This document shows positions 1 through 7,789 of a stretch of 25,688 nucleotides of DNA, piece by piece; the stretch's first letter is position 1, and the number at the start of each line of letters is the position of its first letter. Source of the DNA: Subdoligranulum variabile (lineage in GTDB: Bacteria > Bacillota > Clostridia > Oscillospirales > Ruminococcaceae); the NCBI GenBank assembly GCA_004552305.1, contig SFOX01000042.1:1-25688 (forward strand), in the 5' to 3' direction. Both the position numbers and the translations under genes were made by a program. Under the pieces are notes generated by a model that was given only the letters and a program-made list of their open reading frames with translations, did not search any database and was not told the DNA's origin.

Positions 1-104
1 GGCGGCGCTCACCTTTGCAGCATCCAGTATTATCTGCGCTTTTGGCTTAGCATCTGCCGCACCTCGCTCGCCGTATCGGCACTTAGAATTATGCGGTATC
101 GCCC
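1..104. other. Left edge, no gene recognised; holds a repeat fragment
   Basis: No start codon with a ribosome site or conserved protein is visible here. Positions 69-96 are an exact 28-nt inverted copy of 21778-21805, and the stretch resembles parts of the palindromic repeats found elsewhere in the window (compare 14505-14520). It is probably the end of an intergenic repeat element that lies mostly outside the window. Confidence 0.5.
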
Positions 105-133
105 TAGACGCGCAGGGATTTTTGTGCTATACT
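105..133 (+). promoter_or_regulatory. Putative sigma-A promoter for the ruv operon
   Basis: A -35-like TAGACG (105-110) and a -10 TATACT (128-133) are separated by 17 nt. Transcription would start near 140, leaving a leader of about 25 nt that carries the ribosome site GGAGAGG at 150-156 before ruvC. The -10 is good (5 of 6) and the -35 moderate (4 of 6). Confidence 0.5.
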
Positions 134-164
134 GTATCTGTATTATTATGGAGAGGTGCAGGTC

Positions 165-662
165 ATGCGGGTTTTGGGAATCGACCCCGGTTACGCCATT
201 GTGGGCTGGGGGGTCATTGAATATGTCGGCAATCGGTTTGCCCCGGTGGGGTACGGTGCCGTCATCACCGAAAAGGACACCCCGTTTGAGCAGCGCCTGA
301 CCGAAATCTACGACGGCGTGCTGGATATCTGCCGCCGCTACCAGCCGGAGGCGCTCTCCATCGAAAAGCTGTACTATCAGCACAACCAGACCACCGTGAT
401 CGGTGTGGCGGAGGCGCGCGGGGTCATTCTGCTGGCGGCTGCGCAGTGCGGCATCCCCATTTACGAGTACACCCCCATGCAGGTCAAGCAGGCGATTACC
501 GGCTACGGCAAGGCGGTGAAAAAGCAGATCCAGGAAATGACCCGTATGATGCTGCATCTGGAAAGCATCCCCAAGCCGGACGACACCGCCGACGCCCTGG
601 GTATGGCAATTGCGCACTGCCATTGCAGCCGCAGCCGCCTGATGGGTACGCCGGTGCGCTGA
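165..662 (+). CDS. ruvC: Crossover junction endodeoxyribonuclease RuvC
   Basis: RuvC is the dimeric Mg2+-dependent resolvase that nicks Holliday junctions exposed by RuvAB during recombinational repair. The 165-residue product has the RNase H-like fold signature: MRVLGIDPG with the first catalytic Asp (D7), LSIEKLYY with the catalytic Glu, and a C-terminal DDTADALGMAIAH carrying the last acidic residues. Length matches the family (about 160-175). The ATG at 165 is preferred over an in-frame GTG at 156 because GGAGAGG (150-156) sits 8 nt upstream of it and the protein then begins exactly at the conserved first strand. It is the first gene of ruvC-ruvA-ruvB, the usual order in clostridia. Confidence 0.96.
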   Translation: MRVLGIDPGYAIVGWGVIEYVGNRFAPVGYGAVITEKDTPFEQRLTEIYDGVLDICRRYQPEALSIEKLYYQHNQTTVIGVAEARGVILLAAAQCGIPIYEYTPMQVKQAITGYGKAVKKQIQEMTRMMLHLESIPKPDDTADALGMAIAHCHCSRSRLMGTPVR

Positions 663-713
663 AGCGCCTACCTGCCTGAAGCCGCCTACCTATTTATATA
701 GAGAGGAAACAAG

Positions 714-1316
714 ATGATCTACTGTCTGACAGGAAAAATTATAAAAAAATCGCTGGACGCCGTGGTCATCCGCTGCGGCGGCGTGGGGTACTGGGTGCAG
801 ATCCCTGCCACCACCGGCGAAAGCCTGCCCGCCCCGGGGCAGGAGGGTACCGTTTACACCGTGATGAACGTGACCGAAAACGACGTTTCGCTGTACGGCT
901 TTGCCACGCTGGAGCAGCGGGACTGCTTTAAAATGCTGACCGCCGTTTCCGGTGTGGGACCCAAGGCGGGGCTGGCCATCCTATCGGTGATGAGTCCCGA
1001 AAAGGTCGCGCTGGCGGCGTCCAGCGGTGACCACAAGGCGTTTACCAAGGCAAGCGGCGTGGGTCCCAAGCTGGCGCAGCGCATTACGCTGGAGCTGAAA
1101 GACAAGGTCGGCAAAGGTCTTGCCGAGGGTACCGGCTTTGCCGGGAACTTTGCCGCGCCCGCGCCCAGCTCGGCACCCGCACAGGCGGTGGCTGCGCTGG
1201 TCAGCTTGGGCTACAGCCCCAGCGATGCCGCCGCTGCCGTGGCGCGCGTAGACGAAACGCTGCCCGTGCAGGAAATTATCAAAGTGGCGCTGCGCAGCCT
1301 GTCCCGCGCAAGATGA
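714..1316 (+). CDS. ruvA: Holliday junction branch migration complex subunit RuvA
   Basis: RuvA binds four-way junctions as a tetramer and loads the RuvB motor. The 200-residue protein has all three domains: an N-terminal OB-fold starting MIYCLTGKI, two helix-hairpin-helix motifs with the same SGVGPK core (about residues 79-84 and 114-119), an Ala/Pro-rich flexible linker (about 143-156), and a small C-terminal RuvB-binding domain containing ALVSLGYSPSDA. The start is supported by GAGAGGAA at 701-708. It lies 51 nt after ruvC and only 13 nt before ruvB, so co-transcription is likely. Nothing is missing compared with the family. Confidence 0.96.
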   Translation: MIYCLTGKIIKKSLDAVVIRCGGVGYWVQIPATTGESLPAPGQEGTVYTVMNVTENDVSLYGFATLEQRDCFKMLTAVSGVGPKAGLAILSVMSPEKVALAASSGDHKAFTKASGVGPKLAQRITLELKDKVGKGLAEGTGFAGNFAAPAPSSAPAQAVAALVSLGYSPSDAAAAVARVDETLPVQEIIKVALRSLSRAR

Positions 1317-1329
1317 GAGAGGGTAGAGA

Positions 1330-2382
1330 ATGAATCAGGAATTTACCGTAGACCCCAGCCGGCTGGTCAGCCCCGATGCAAGCCCCGCCGATGCGGAGGA
1401 AAACAGCCTTCGCCCCAAAACGCTGGAGGAGTATGTGGGGCAGACCAAGGCCAAGGGCAACCTGCGCGTCTATCTGCGGGCAGCCCAGCAGCGCGGCGAG
1501 CCGATGGATCACGTTCTGCTGTACGGTCCGCCGGGGTTGGGCAAAACCACGCTGGCGGGCATTGTGGCGCAGGAGATGGGCGTGCAGATCCGCATCACCT
1601 CCGGTCCCGCCATTGAAAAGCCCGGCGATCTGGCAGCCCTGCTGACCAACCTGCAGGAGGGCGATGTGCTGTTTATCGACGAAATTCACCGCCTGTCCCG
1701 CCAGGTGGAGGAGGTCTTGTACCCCGCGCTGGAGGACTACGCGCTGGATATTATGATCGGCAAGGGACCCAGCGCGCAGAGCATCCGCATCAACCTGCCG
1801 CGCTTTACGCTGATCGGTGCCACCACCCGCGCCGGGCAGCTGACGGGACCCCTGCGCGATCGCTTTGGCATTTTGCTGAAGCTGGAGCCGTACAGCCCGC
1901 AGGAGCTGGGGCAGATCATCACCCGCAGCGCGGGCATTCTGGGCATCCCCATCACCGAGGATGGCGCGCTGGAGCTGGCGCGCTGCGCCCGCGGTACGCC
2001 GCGTATCGCCAACCGTCTGCTCAAGCGCGTGCGCGACTTTGCCACCGTGCAGGGGGACGGCACCATTGACAAGGAAACCGCCGTTGAGGCGCGCCGCTGG
2101 ATGGACATTGACGAGCTGGGTCTGGATGAGCTGGATCGCAGCCTGATGCGTGCCATCATTGAGATGTACAACGGCGGACCGGTGGGGCTGGAAACGCTGG
2201 CGGCGGCGCTGGGCGAGGAAAGCGTGACGCTGGAGGATATCTGCGAGCCGTACCTGATGCAGATGGGTATGCTGACGCGCACCCCGCGCGGGCGCTGCGT
2301 GACCCGCCTTGCCTATGAGCATCTGCATATGGCAGTGCCCCGGCGGTTCGATGATATCGACGGGCAGCAGACGATGTTTTGA
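1330..2382 (+). CDS. ruvB: Holliday junction branch migration DNA helicase RuvB
   Basis: RuvB is the AAA+ hexameric motor that drives branch migration with RuvA. The 350-residue product shows Walker A GPPGLGKTT (about residues 66-74), Walker B LFIDEIHR (114-121), the sensor 1 region GATTRAG (163-169), the arginine-finger region GPLRDRFG (173-180), and the C-terminal winged-helix domain with GGPVGLETLA. GAGAGGG lies a few nt before the ATG. The N-terminal 25 residues are an ordinary variable extension. It ends the ruv cluster, and a weak hairpin follows. Confidence 0.97.
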   Translation: MNQEFTVDPSRLVSPDASPADAEENSLRPKTLEEYVGQTKAKGNLRVYLRAAQQRGEPMDHVLLYGPPGLGKTTLAGIVAQEMGVQIRITSGPAIEKPGDLAALLTNLQEGDVLFIDEIHRLSRQVEEVLYPALEDYALDIMIGKGPSAQSIRINLPRFTLIGATTRAGQLTGPLRDRFGILLKLEPYSPQELGQIITRSAGILGIPITEDGALELARCARGTPRIANRLLKRVRDFATVQGDGTIDKETAVEARRWMDIDELGLDELDRSLMRAIIEMYNGGPVGLETLAAALGEESVTLEDICEPYLMQMGMLTRTPRGRCVTRLAYEHLHMAVPRRFDDIDGQQTMF

Positions 2383-2421
2383 AAAAACAGAGGGCACCTC
2401 ACAGAACTGCCGCCTGTTTTT
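2383..2421 (+). terminator. Weak terminator-like inverted repeat after ruvB
   Basis: AAAAACAG (2383-2390) pairs perfectly with CTGTTTTT (2414-2421). The loop is 23 nt, and pairing can extend inward through a mismatch using GGGC-type bases. The T-run is part of the stem. It could attenuate read-through into glmM, but the long loop makes it a weak candidate. No convincing sigma-A promoter was found in the remaining 60 nt before glmM. Confidence 0.35.
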
Positions 2422-2484
2422 CATAGATAGATTGCTATTCAACTAGAAAATCATAGAGCTACAGTACGAAAGGATGATTGTATT

Positions 2485-3852
2485 ATGGGTAAACTTTTTG
2501 GTACCGACGGTGTCCGCGGCGTTGCGGGCAAGGATTTGACCTGTGAATTGTCGCTGCAGATCGGTCGCGGTATGGCGGCTGTGCTGACCAAGTTGGACGG
2601 TCACCGCCCCAAGATCCTCATCGGCAAGGACACCCGCGTTTCCGGCGATATGCTGGAATCCACGCTGGCTGCCGGTCTGTGCAGCGTCGGCGCGGATGTC
2701 GTGCTGCTGGGCGTCATCCCCACCCCCGGCGTGGCGTATCTGGTGCGCAAATATCAGGCGGACGCCGGCATTATGATTTCCGCTTCCCACAACCCGATGG
2801 AATTCAACGGCATCAAAATCTTCAAGGGCGACGGCTACAAGCTGCCCGACGAGGTCGAAAACCAGATCGAGGAACACGTCTTTAACAACTGTGCCGGGAT
2901 TCGTCTGGCAGAGGGCGCCGACATCGGGCGCATCCACACCTGCACCACCGCCGTGGCGGACTATGTCGATTACCTGCGCGAGCATATCGACGCAGATCTC
3001 ACCGGCTTGAAGGTCCTGTTCGACTGCGCCAACGGTGCCTCCGCCAACGTGGCGAAGCAGCTGTTCCCCAGCCTCGGCTGCGAGTGCGGCTTTATGGGGA
3101 TGGCGCAGGACGGCGTGTCGGTCAATGACGGCTGCGGCTCTACCCATCTGGAGGCGCTGGAGTCTGCCGTCAAGGCGGGCGGCTACGACTGCGGTATTGC
3201 CTTTGACGGCGACGCCGACCGCTGCCTTGGCTGCGACGAAAACGGTGCCGAGATGGACGGCGACAAGATCATCGCCTTGGTCGGCGCCGATATGAAGGAG
3301 CGCGGTCGTCTGGACGGCAACACCGCCGTGGTCACCGTAATGTCCAACCTGGGCTTTATGAAGTATATGGAATCCATCGGCATCCAGACCGCCCGCACCG
3401 CCGTGGGCGACCGTTATGTGCTGGAGGAAATGCGCGCCAGCGGCTATGCCATCGGCGGCGAGCAGAGCGGTCATGTAATTTTCCTGCACCACGCCACCAC
3501 CGGCGACGGTGAGCTGACCGCCGGTAAGCTGCTGAAGGTGCTGGCACGCAAAAAGGCGCAAAACGGCGCCAAGATGAGCGACCTGAACGCCGTGTACACC
3601 AAGTACCCGCAGGTGCTGATCAACCTCGTGGCGGACAAGGACCAGAAGCAGGCGTACAAAGAGGACGAGTACATCGCCGGATATATCGAGAGCGAGCAGC
3701 AGAACCTGATGGGTATGGGTCGCGTGCTGGTGCGCGTTTCCGGCACCGAGCCGAAGATCCGCGTTATGGTCGAGGGTCAGGATCAGCAGGCCATCCAAGC
3801 CAGCGCCGACCGCATTGCCGCAATCATCAAACAACGTATTCTGAATAAGTAA
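2485..3852 (+). CDS. glmM: Phosphoglucosamine mutase GlmM
   Basis: GlmM interconverts glucosamine-6-phosphate and glucosamine-1-phosphate, feeding UDP-GlcNAc and peptidoglycan synthesis in the cytosol. The 455-residue protein begins with the typical GKLFGTDGVRG. It carries the phosphoserine loop ISASHNP (active serine about residue 101), the metal-binding DGDADR loop (241-246), the sugar-binding GGEQSGH loop (324-330), and the phosphate-binding RVSGTEPKIRV near the C-terminus. All four active-site loops of the alpha-D-phosphohexomutase family are intact and the length is normal. AAAGGATG precedes the ATG. The next gene starts 12 nt after the stop, so they are probably one transcript. Confidence 0.97.
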   Translation: MGKLFGTDGVRGVAGKDLTCELSLQIGRGMAAVLTKLDGHRPKILIGKDTRVSGDMLESTLAAGLCSVGADVVLLGVIPTPGVAYLVRKYQADAGIMISASHNPMEFNGIKIFKGDGYKLPDEVENQIEEHVFNNCAGIRLAEGADIGRIHTCTTAVADYVDYLREHIDADLTGLKVLFDCANGASANVAKQLFPSLGCECGFMGMAQDGVSVNDGCGSTHLEALESAVKAGGYDCGIAFDGDADRCLGCDENGAEMDGDKIIALVGADMKERGRLDGNTAVVTVMSNLGFMKYMESIGIQTARTAVGDRYVLEEMRASGYAIGGEQSGHVIFLHHATTGDGELTAGKLLKVLARKKAQNGAKMSDLNAVYTKYPQVLINLVADKDQKQAYKEDEYIAGYIESEQQNLMGMGRVLVRVSGTEPKIRVMVEGQDQQAIQASADRIAAIIKQRILNK

Positions 3853-3864
3853 GGAGAACCGCCT

Positions 3865-4728
3865 ATGCGCCCCGCCGATACATGGCAGGATTACGAACTG
3901 CTGGATGCCACCAACCACAACCGTCTGGAACGCTGGGGCAGCACGCTGCTGATCCGCCCCGACCCGCAGGTCATCTGGAAAAACGACGAAACCAGCCCCC
4001 TGTGGGCGAAGGCGGACGCTGTGTACTACCGCTCCGCCAAGGGCGGCGGACAGTGGAATTACCACAAAAAGCTGCCGCAAAAATGGAACATCCGGTGGGG
4101 CGACCTGACGCTGATCGTCAGCCCCACGGGCTTTAAGCACACCGGCGTTTTCCCCGAGCAGGCGGTGAACTGGGCGTGGTATCAGGAAAAGATCCGCGCC
4201 GCCGGTCACCCCATCCGGGTGCTGAACCTGTTCGGCTACACGGGCGGCGCCACACTGGCGTGCCTTGCGGCGGGCGCATCGGTCACCCATGTGGACGCCA
4301 GCAAGGGTATGGTGGCTTGGGCGCGGGAAAACGCCGCCGCCAGCAAGCTGGCAGACCGCCCCTGCCGCTGGATTGTAGACGACTGCGTCAAGTTTGTGCA
4401 GCGCGAGCTGCGCCGCGGCAGCCGCTACGATGCCGTTATTATGGACCCGCCCAGCTACGGGCGCGGTCCCGGGGGCGAAATCTGGAAGCTAGAGGACAAC
4501 GTCTACGACCTGATCACCCTGACAGAACAGGTTTTAAGCGATGACCCGCTGTTTTTTGCCATCAACTCCTACACCGAGGGACTAAGCCCCGCCGTGATGG
4601 AGTATATTGTCAAGACGACGCTTTGCCCCGTCAAGGGCGGCTATACCCACTGTGACGAGATCGGCTTGCCGGTTTCCGCCACGGGCGGTGTGGTACCCTG
4701 CGGTGCAACCGCCGTTTGGGAGAAGTGA
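3865..4728 (+). CDS. Class I SAM-dependent methyltransferase, RlmI/RlmK-like
   Basis: This is a probable S-adenosylmethionine-dependent methyltransferase of the COG1092-like group, whose known members methylate 23S rRNA. The 287-residue protein has a short N-terminal region (KLPQKWNIRWGDLTL, then GVFPEQAVNW). SAM motif I follows as VLNLFGYTGGATLACLAAG (about 119-137), an acidic VTHVDASKG strand comes next, and then the catalytic-type DPPSYGRGP motif (194-202). A full PUA domain is not evident. The actual substrate cannot be read from sequence, and no specific rRNA site should be assumed. AAGGAG at 3851-3856 overlaps the glmM stop, and the stop here is only 4 nt from ecfA1, indicating tight coupling. 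Confidence 0.85.
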   Translation: MRPADTWQDYELLDATNHNRLERWGSTLLIRPDPQVIWKNDETSPLWAKADAVYYRSAKGGGQWNYHKKLPQKWNIRWGDLTLIVSPTGFKHTGVFPEQAVNWAWYQEKIRAAGHPIRVLNLFGYTGGATLACLAAGASVTHVDASKGMVAWARENAAASKLADRPCRWIVDDCVKFVQRELRRGSRYDAVIMDPPSYGRGPGGEIWKLEDNVYDLITLTEQVLSDDPLFFAINSYTEGLSPAVMEYIVKTTLCPVKGGYTHCDEIGLPVSATGGVVPCGATAVWEK

Positions 4729-4732
4729 AACT

Positions 4733-5575
4733 ATGCCGAATGAAAACCCGATGCTGCGCGTGCAGGACGTAAAATTCCGCTATGACCCCGAACAGCCCCG
4801 CTATGCGGTGGACGGCGTTTCGATGGAGATACGCCGCGGCGAGTTTGTGGCGGTGCTGGGCGCGAACGGCTGCGGCAAAAGCACCTTGGCGAAGCATTTC
4901 AACGCCATTTTGCTGCCCGAAACCGGTACCGTGCTGGTGGAGGATATGGACACCCGCAGCGAGGAGCATCTCTACGATGTCCGCCAGAAGGTGGGTATGG
5001 TGTTCCAAAACCCCGACAACCAGATCGTTGCCACCATTGTGGAGGAGGACGTCGCCTTTGCGCCGGAAAATCTGGGCGTGCCGCCTGCGGAAATACGCAC
5101 CCGCATCGACGAAGCGATGAAGCTGGCAGGCATCTATGAAAAGCGCGAGGCAGCGCCGTATAAGCTGTCCGGCGGGCAAAAGCAGCGCGTCGCCATTGCG
5201 GGCGTTATCGCCATGCGCCCCGACTGCCTGGTTCTGGACGAGGCAACGGCGATGCTGGACCCCCATGGGCGCGCGCAGGTCATGCGCACGATCCGCCAGC
5301 TGCGCGAGGCGGGCATCACCATTGTATCCATCACCCATTATATGGAGGAAGCCGCCCAGGCCGACCGCGTGCTGGTTATGAGCCGGGGACGCATCGTCAT
5401 GGAAGGCACGCCCGAGCAGGTGTTCAGCCAGACGCAAAGGCTGCACAGCTACCATCTGGACGTACCCCAAGCCGCCGAACTGCGGGACGAGCTGTCCAAG
5501 GTGGGCATTGAGCTGCCCAAGGAGGTCATCACGCCCGAAGCCTGCGCGGAGGAGTTGTATAAACTGCTCAAATAA
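4733..5575 (+). CDS. ecfA1: Energy-coupling factor transporter ATPase EcfA1
   Basis: EcfA1 is one of two ATPases that power group II ECF transporters, which import vitamins or metal ions through exchangeable S-components. The 280-residue product has Walker A GANGCGKST (43-51), Q-loop FQNPDNQ (91-97), signature LSGGQKQR (145-152) and Walker B LVLDEATAMLDP (167-178). The DEATAMLDP form is characteristic of EcfA1. An upstream in-frame extension into the methyltransferase gene (to 4607) exists but is rejected, because GGGAGAAG at 4718-4725 sits 7 nt before this ATG and the protein then begins at the usual first strand. No S-component gene is present in the window. Confidence 0.94.
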   Translation: MPNENPMLRVQDVKFRYDPEQPRYAVDGVSMEIRRGEFVAVLGANGCGKSTLAKHFNAILLPETGTVLVEDMDTRSEEHLYDVRQKVGMVFQNPDNQIVATIVEEDVAFAPENLGVPPAEIRTRIDEAMKLAGIYEKREAAPYKLSGGQKQRVAIAGVIAMRPDCLVLDEATAMLDPHGRAQVMRTIRQLREAGITIVSITHYMEEAAQADRVLVMSRGRIVMEGTPEQVFSQTQRLHSYHLDVPQAAELRDELSKVGIELPKEVITPEACAEELYKLLK

Positions 5576-5590
5576 AGCCTTCCATATAAT

Positions 5591-5740
5591 GGGTTGGCTT
5601 GTAGGGGCGGCATATATGCCGCCCGTTACAGCCGCACCGATCATGCGATATAGCGGGGTAAACCCCACGGGACGCAACTATGCGTCCCCTACAAACCTAC
5701 CAGAAGTTCGCAATATTCCCGTTGCGTTTTTCAACAGTCT
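5591..5740. repeat. Palindromic repeat A1 plus end module E, between ecfA1 and ecfA2
   Basis: Just inside GTAGG is a perfect 20-nt palindrome, GGGCGGCATATATGCCGCCC (5605-5624). It is followed by a GGGGT/ACCCC hairpin (5655-5666), then GGGACGCA/TGCGTCCC with a 4-nt loop (5669-5688), then CTACAAAC. The following 45 nt (module E: CAGAAGTTCGCAATATTCCC, then TTTTTCAACAGTCTG) recurs with few changes after the repeat at 23459-23505 and, inverted, at 7567-7610. A related unit lies at 14459-14570. No ORF in it is credible. Confidence 0.85.
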
Positions 5741-5744
5741 GAGC

Positions 5745-5763
5745 CTTCCCCCCCAGGGGGAAG
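5745..5763. repeat. C/G-arm hairpin repeat, copy 1
   Basis: CTTCCCCC (5745-5752), a 3-nt loop, and GGGGGAAG (5756-5763) form a perfect 8-bp hairpin. The same arms recur at 25477-25495. A further GC-rich imperfect hairpin (about 5791-5808) follows before the ecfA2 ribosome site. With no clear T-run, neither is a good terminator, which would be consistent with read-through to ecfA2. Confidence 0.6.
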
Positions 5764-5837
5764 CCTATTCCTATCGAGGGCAAAAACGACACCCCGCCCG
5801 CGCGGGGGTTGTATTTTGCGGGAAAGGACAAAACACC

Positions 5838-6716
5838 GTGTCACACATCATTGAAGTTCAAAACCTGACTTACGTCTATAACCCCGGTATGCCGGACGCC
5901 GTCACCGCGCTGGATGCCATCTCCTTCAGCGTGGAGGAGGGCGATTTTGTGGGCATTATCGGCTCCACCGGCAGCGGCAAATCCACGCTGATCAGCCACT
6001 TTAACGGCATCAACCGCCCCACCTCCGGCAAGGTGCTGGTGGACGGCAAGGATATGTGGCAGCAGGGCGCCGACCTGCGCAGCTTCCGCTTTATGGTGGG
6101 GCTGGTCATGCAGTATCCCGAATACCAGCTGTTTGAGGAAACCTGCGCCAAGGATATCGCCTACGGTCCGCGCAATATGGGGCTGAGCGAGGCGGAGATC
6201 GAGCAGCGCGTCAGGGAGGCGGCCGCCTTTGTCGGTTTAAGCGAGGAGCTGCTGCAAAAAAGCCCGTTTGAGCTTTCGGGCGGGCAAAAGCGCCGCGTTG
6301 CCATTGCCGGCGTTATGGCGATGCGTCCCCGCGTGCTGGTGCTGGACGAACCCGCCGCCGGGCTGGACCCCGAGGGGCGCGACACCATTTTAAGCCAAAT
6401 CAAGGAATACCACGAAAAAACCGGCATCACGGTGCTGCTGGTCAGCCATTCGATGGAGGATATCGCCAAGTACGCCAACCGCGTGCTGGTGCTGAACCAT
6501 GCGGGCATCGCCATGTACGACACCGTCGAAAACGTCTTTGCCCGCGCGCAGGAGCTGCTGGAGTTGGGGCTTTCGGTGCCGCAGGTCACCCAGATTTTTC
6601 TGCGGCTGCGGCAGATGGGGCTGGATATCCACACCGATGTCTACACTATCCCTTACGCCGTAAAAACCATACGCAAGGCGCTGGCAGCCAAGCAGGGAGG
6701 TGCGCAGGATGCTTAA
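5838..6716 (+). CDS. ecfA2: Energy-coupling factor transporter ATPase EcfA2
   Basis: EcfA2 is the partner ATPase of EcfA1 in the ECF energising module. From the GTG at 5838 the product is 292 residues, with Walker A GSTGSGKST (42-50), the Q-loop region MQYPEYQLFEET (91-102, an EcfA2 hallmark), signature LSGGQKRR (146-153) and Walker B VLVLDEPAAGLDP (166-178). The GTG start is chosen because GGAAAGGA (5821-5828) sits 9 nt upstream and the protein then matches the family N-terminus. The open frame extends to 5508 but that part is repeat DNA. Its stop overlaps ecfT by 8 nt. The 262-nt gap to ecfA1 is unusual, since these genes normally abut. Confidence 0.94.
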   Translation: MSHIIEVQNLTYVYNPGMPDAVTALDAISFSVEEGDFVGIIGSTGSGKSTLISHFNGINRPTSGKVLVDGKDMWQQGADLRSFRFMVGLVMQYPEYQLFEETCAKDIAYGPRNMGLSEAEIEQRVREAAAFVGLSEELLQKSPFELSGGQKRRVAIAGVMAMRPRVLVLDEPAAGLDPEGRDTILSQIKEYHEKTGITVLLVSHSMEDIAKYANRVLVLNHAGIAMYDTVENVFARAQELLELGLSVPQVTQIFLRLRQMGLDIHTDVYTIPYAVKTIRKALAAKQGGAQDA

Positions 6717-7527
6717 GGATATTACCATCGGGCAGCATTTTCCCGGCAATTCGGTGCTGCACCGCTGCGATCCCCGCTTAAAGCTGGTGGCGACCATCGC
6801 CTACATTGTGGCACTGTTTGTCGCGCCCAACCCGCTGGGGCTGGCGCTGTCCATTGCGCTGCTGGCGGCATTGTACCGGGTGGCAAAGATCCCCGGCAAA
6901 ATGATTTTAAAAAGCCTCAAGCCCATTGTACCCATCATTCTGTTTACCTCGGTGCTGAACCTGTTTTTCGTCACCGGGCAGGGCGAGCCGCTGGTGCATT
7001 TCTGGATCGTGAACATCTATGCCGAGGGGATTAAGTACGCCATTCTGCTGTCGGTGCGCGTCTGCGCTTTGATCGCAGGTACGAGCCTTTTGACCTATAC
7101 GACCAGCCCCATTGTGCTGACCGACGCCATCGAAAGCCTGCTGCGCCCGCTTGCCAAGGTGCATTTCCCCGTGCATGAGCTGGCGATGATGATGACCATT
7201 GCATTGCGGTTTATCCCGACCCTGATCGAGGAAACTGAAAAAATTATGAACGCGCAGAAGGCGCGCGGCGCTATGCTGGATACCGGCACCTTCAGCCAGC
7301 GCATCAAGGCGCTGGTGCCGATTTTGATCCCGCTGTTTATCTCGGCGTTCCGCCGTGCCGACGAGCTGGCGATGGCGATGGAATGCCGCTGCTACCACGG
7401 CGGCGAGGGACGCACCCGCCTGAAGCAGCTGAAATTTACCGCCGAGGATACCCGCTGCGCCGTCATCATCACGGTGCTGCTGGCGTGCATCTGCCTGACC
7501 CGGCTGTTTGTGCCGGGACTGGCGTGA
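6709..7527 (+). CDS. ecfT: Energy-coupling factor transporter transmembrane protein EcfT
   Basis: EcfT is the membrane scaffold that links the EcfA1/EcfA2 ATPases to a substrate-binding S-component. The 272-residue protein has several hydrophobic segments (for example VATIAYIVALFVAPNPLGLA, PIVPIILFTSVLNLFFV, LVPILIPLFISAFRRA and a C-terminal VIITVLLACICL). It has the cytosolic coupling helices with the two Arg motifs, AQKARGAM and AMECRCYHGGE, that contact the ATPases. The ATG at 6709 is 8 nt after GGGAGG (6695-6700) and overlaps the ecfA2 stop, so translational coupling is likely. A GTG at 6700 lies inside the ribosome site and is rejected. Confidence 0.94.
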   Translation: MLKDITIGQHFPGNSVLHRCDPRLKLVATIAYIVALFVAPNPLGLALSIALLAALYRVAKIPGKMILKSLKPIVPIILFTSVLNLFFVTGQGEPLVHFWIVNIYAEGIKYAILLSVRVCALIAGTSLLTYTTSPIVLTDAIESLLRPLAKVHFPVHELAMMMTIALRFIPTLIEETEKIMNAQKARGAMLDTGTFSQRIKALVPILIPLFISAFRRADELAMAMECRCYHGGEGRTRLKQLKFTAEDTRCAVIITVLLACICLTRLFVPGLA

Positions 7528-7542
7528 GCTTAAGATAAGCTG

Positions 7543-7565
7543 TCGCCGCTGCGCGGCGATGTTTC
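7543..7565 (+). terminator. Possible terminator after ecfT
   Basis: TCGCCGC (7543-7549), loop TGC, and GCGGCGA (7553-7559) form a perfect 7-bp GC-rich hairpin, followed by the weakly T-rich TGTTTCC. It is 16 nt past the ecfT stop and is the best terminator candidate for the operon, but the U-tract is poor. Confidence 0.45.
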
Positions 7566-7566
7566 C

Positions 7567-7781
7567 GACTATCAATACACTCAAAGGGGCGATTGCAAAC
7601 TTTTGGCTGGTTTGTAGGGAACGGTCTTGACCGTTCCGTGCAGCCTAACCAACAGTACAATGTACCGTGAAATTGCGCGCCGTTCGGCGCGATTTTATGC
7701 GCTGCGCGCAGCCAGCGGTGCGGCGCGGTCAAGACACGCGCCCTATATTACTACCCGCAAAAGGTCTTTTTTGACAAACTG
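7567..7781 (+). repeat. Modular palindromic repeat B1 (reference orientation)
   Basis: Module E (7567-7610) is followed by TTTGTAGG, the hairpin GGAACGGTC-TT-GACCGTTCC (7618-7637), and a middle part with GCGCGCCGTTCGGCGCG and GCGCTGCGCGC hairpins. A second long hairpin, GGCGCG(N9)CGCGCC (7722-7742), and the end TTTTTTGACAAACTGG complete the element. Inverted copies lie at 10665-10923 and 23296-23512, with long stretches near-identical to the latter. The element ends about 9 nt before the truA start. A short open frame inside (MTVPCSL...) exists in all three copies but is judged spurious. Confidence 0.88.
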
Positions 7782-7789
7782 GTATTTCT

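Noticed and set aside
2443..4290. Long minus-strand open frame (615 codons) opposite glmM
   Set aside because: It mirrors a well-supported conserved gene in high-GC DNA, has low-complexity His/Gln/Ala/Val-rich composition and no ribosome site.
4607..4732. Upstream in-frame extension of ecfA1 into the methyltransferase gene
   Set aside because: It overlaps a conserved coding region, while a ribosome site and family-typical N-terminus support the start at 4733.
5591..5688. Possible CRISPR-like repeats (regular palindromes separated by short unique DNA)
   Set aside because: Spacing is irregular, repeats differ in sequence, copies are dispersed between unrelated genes, and no cas gene is present.
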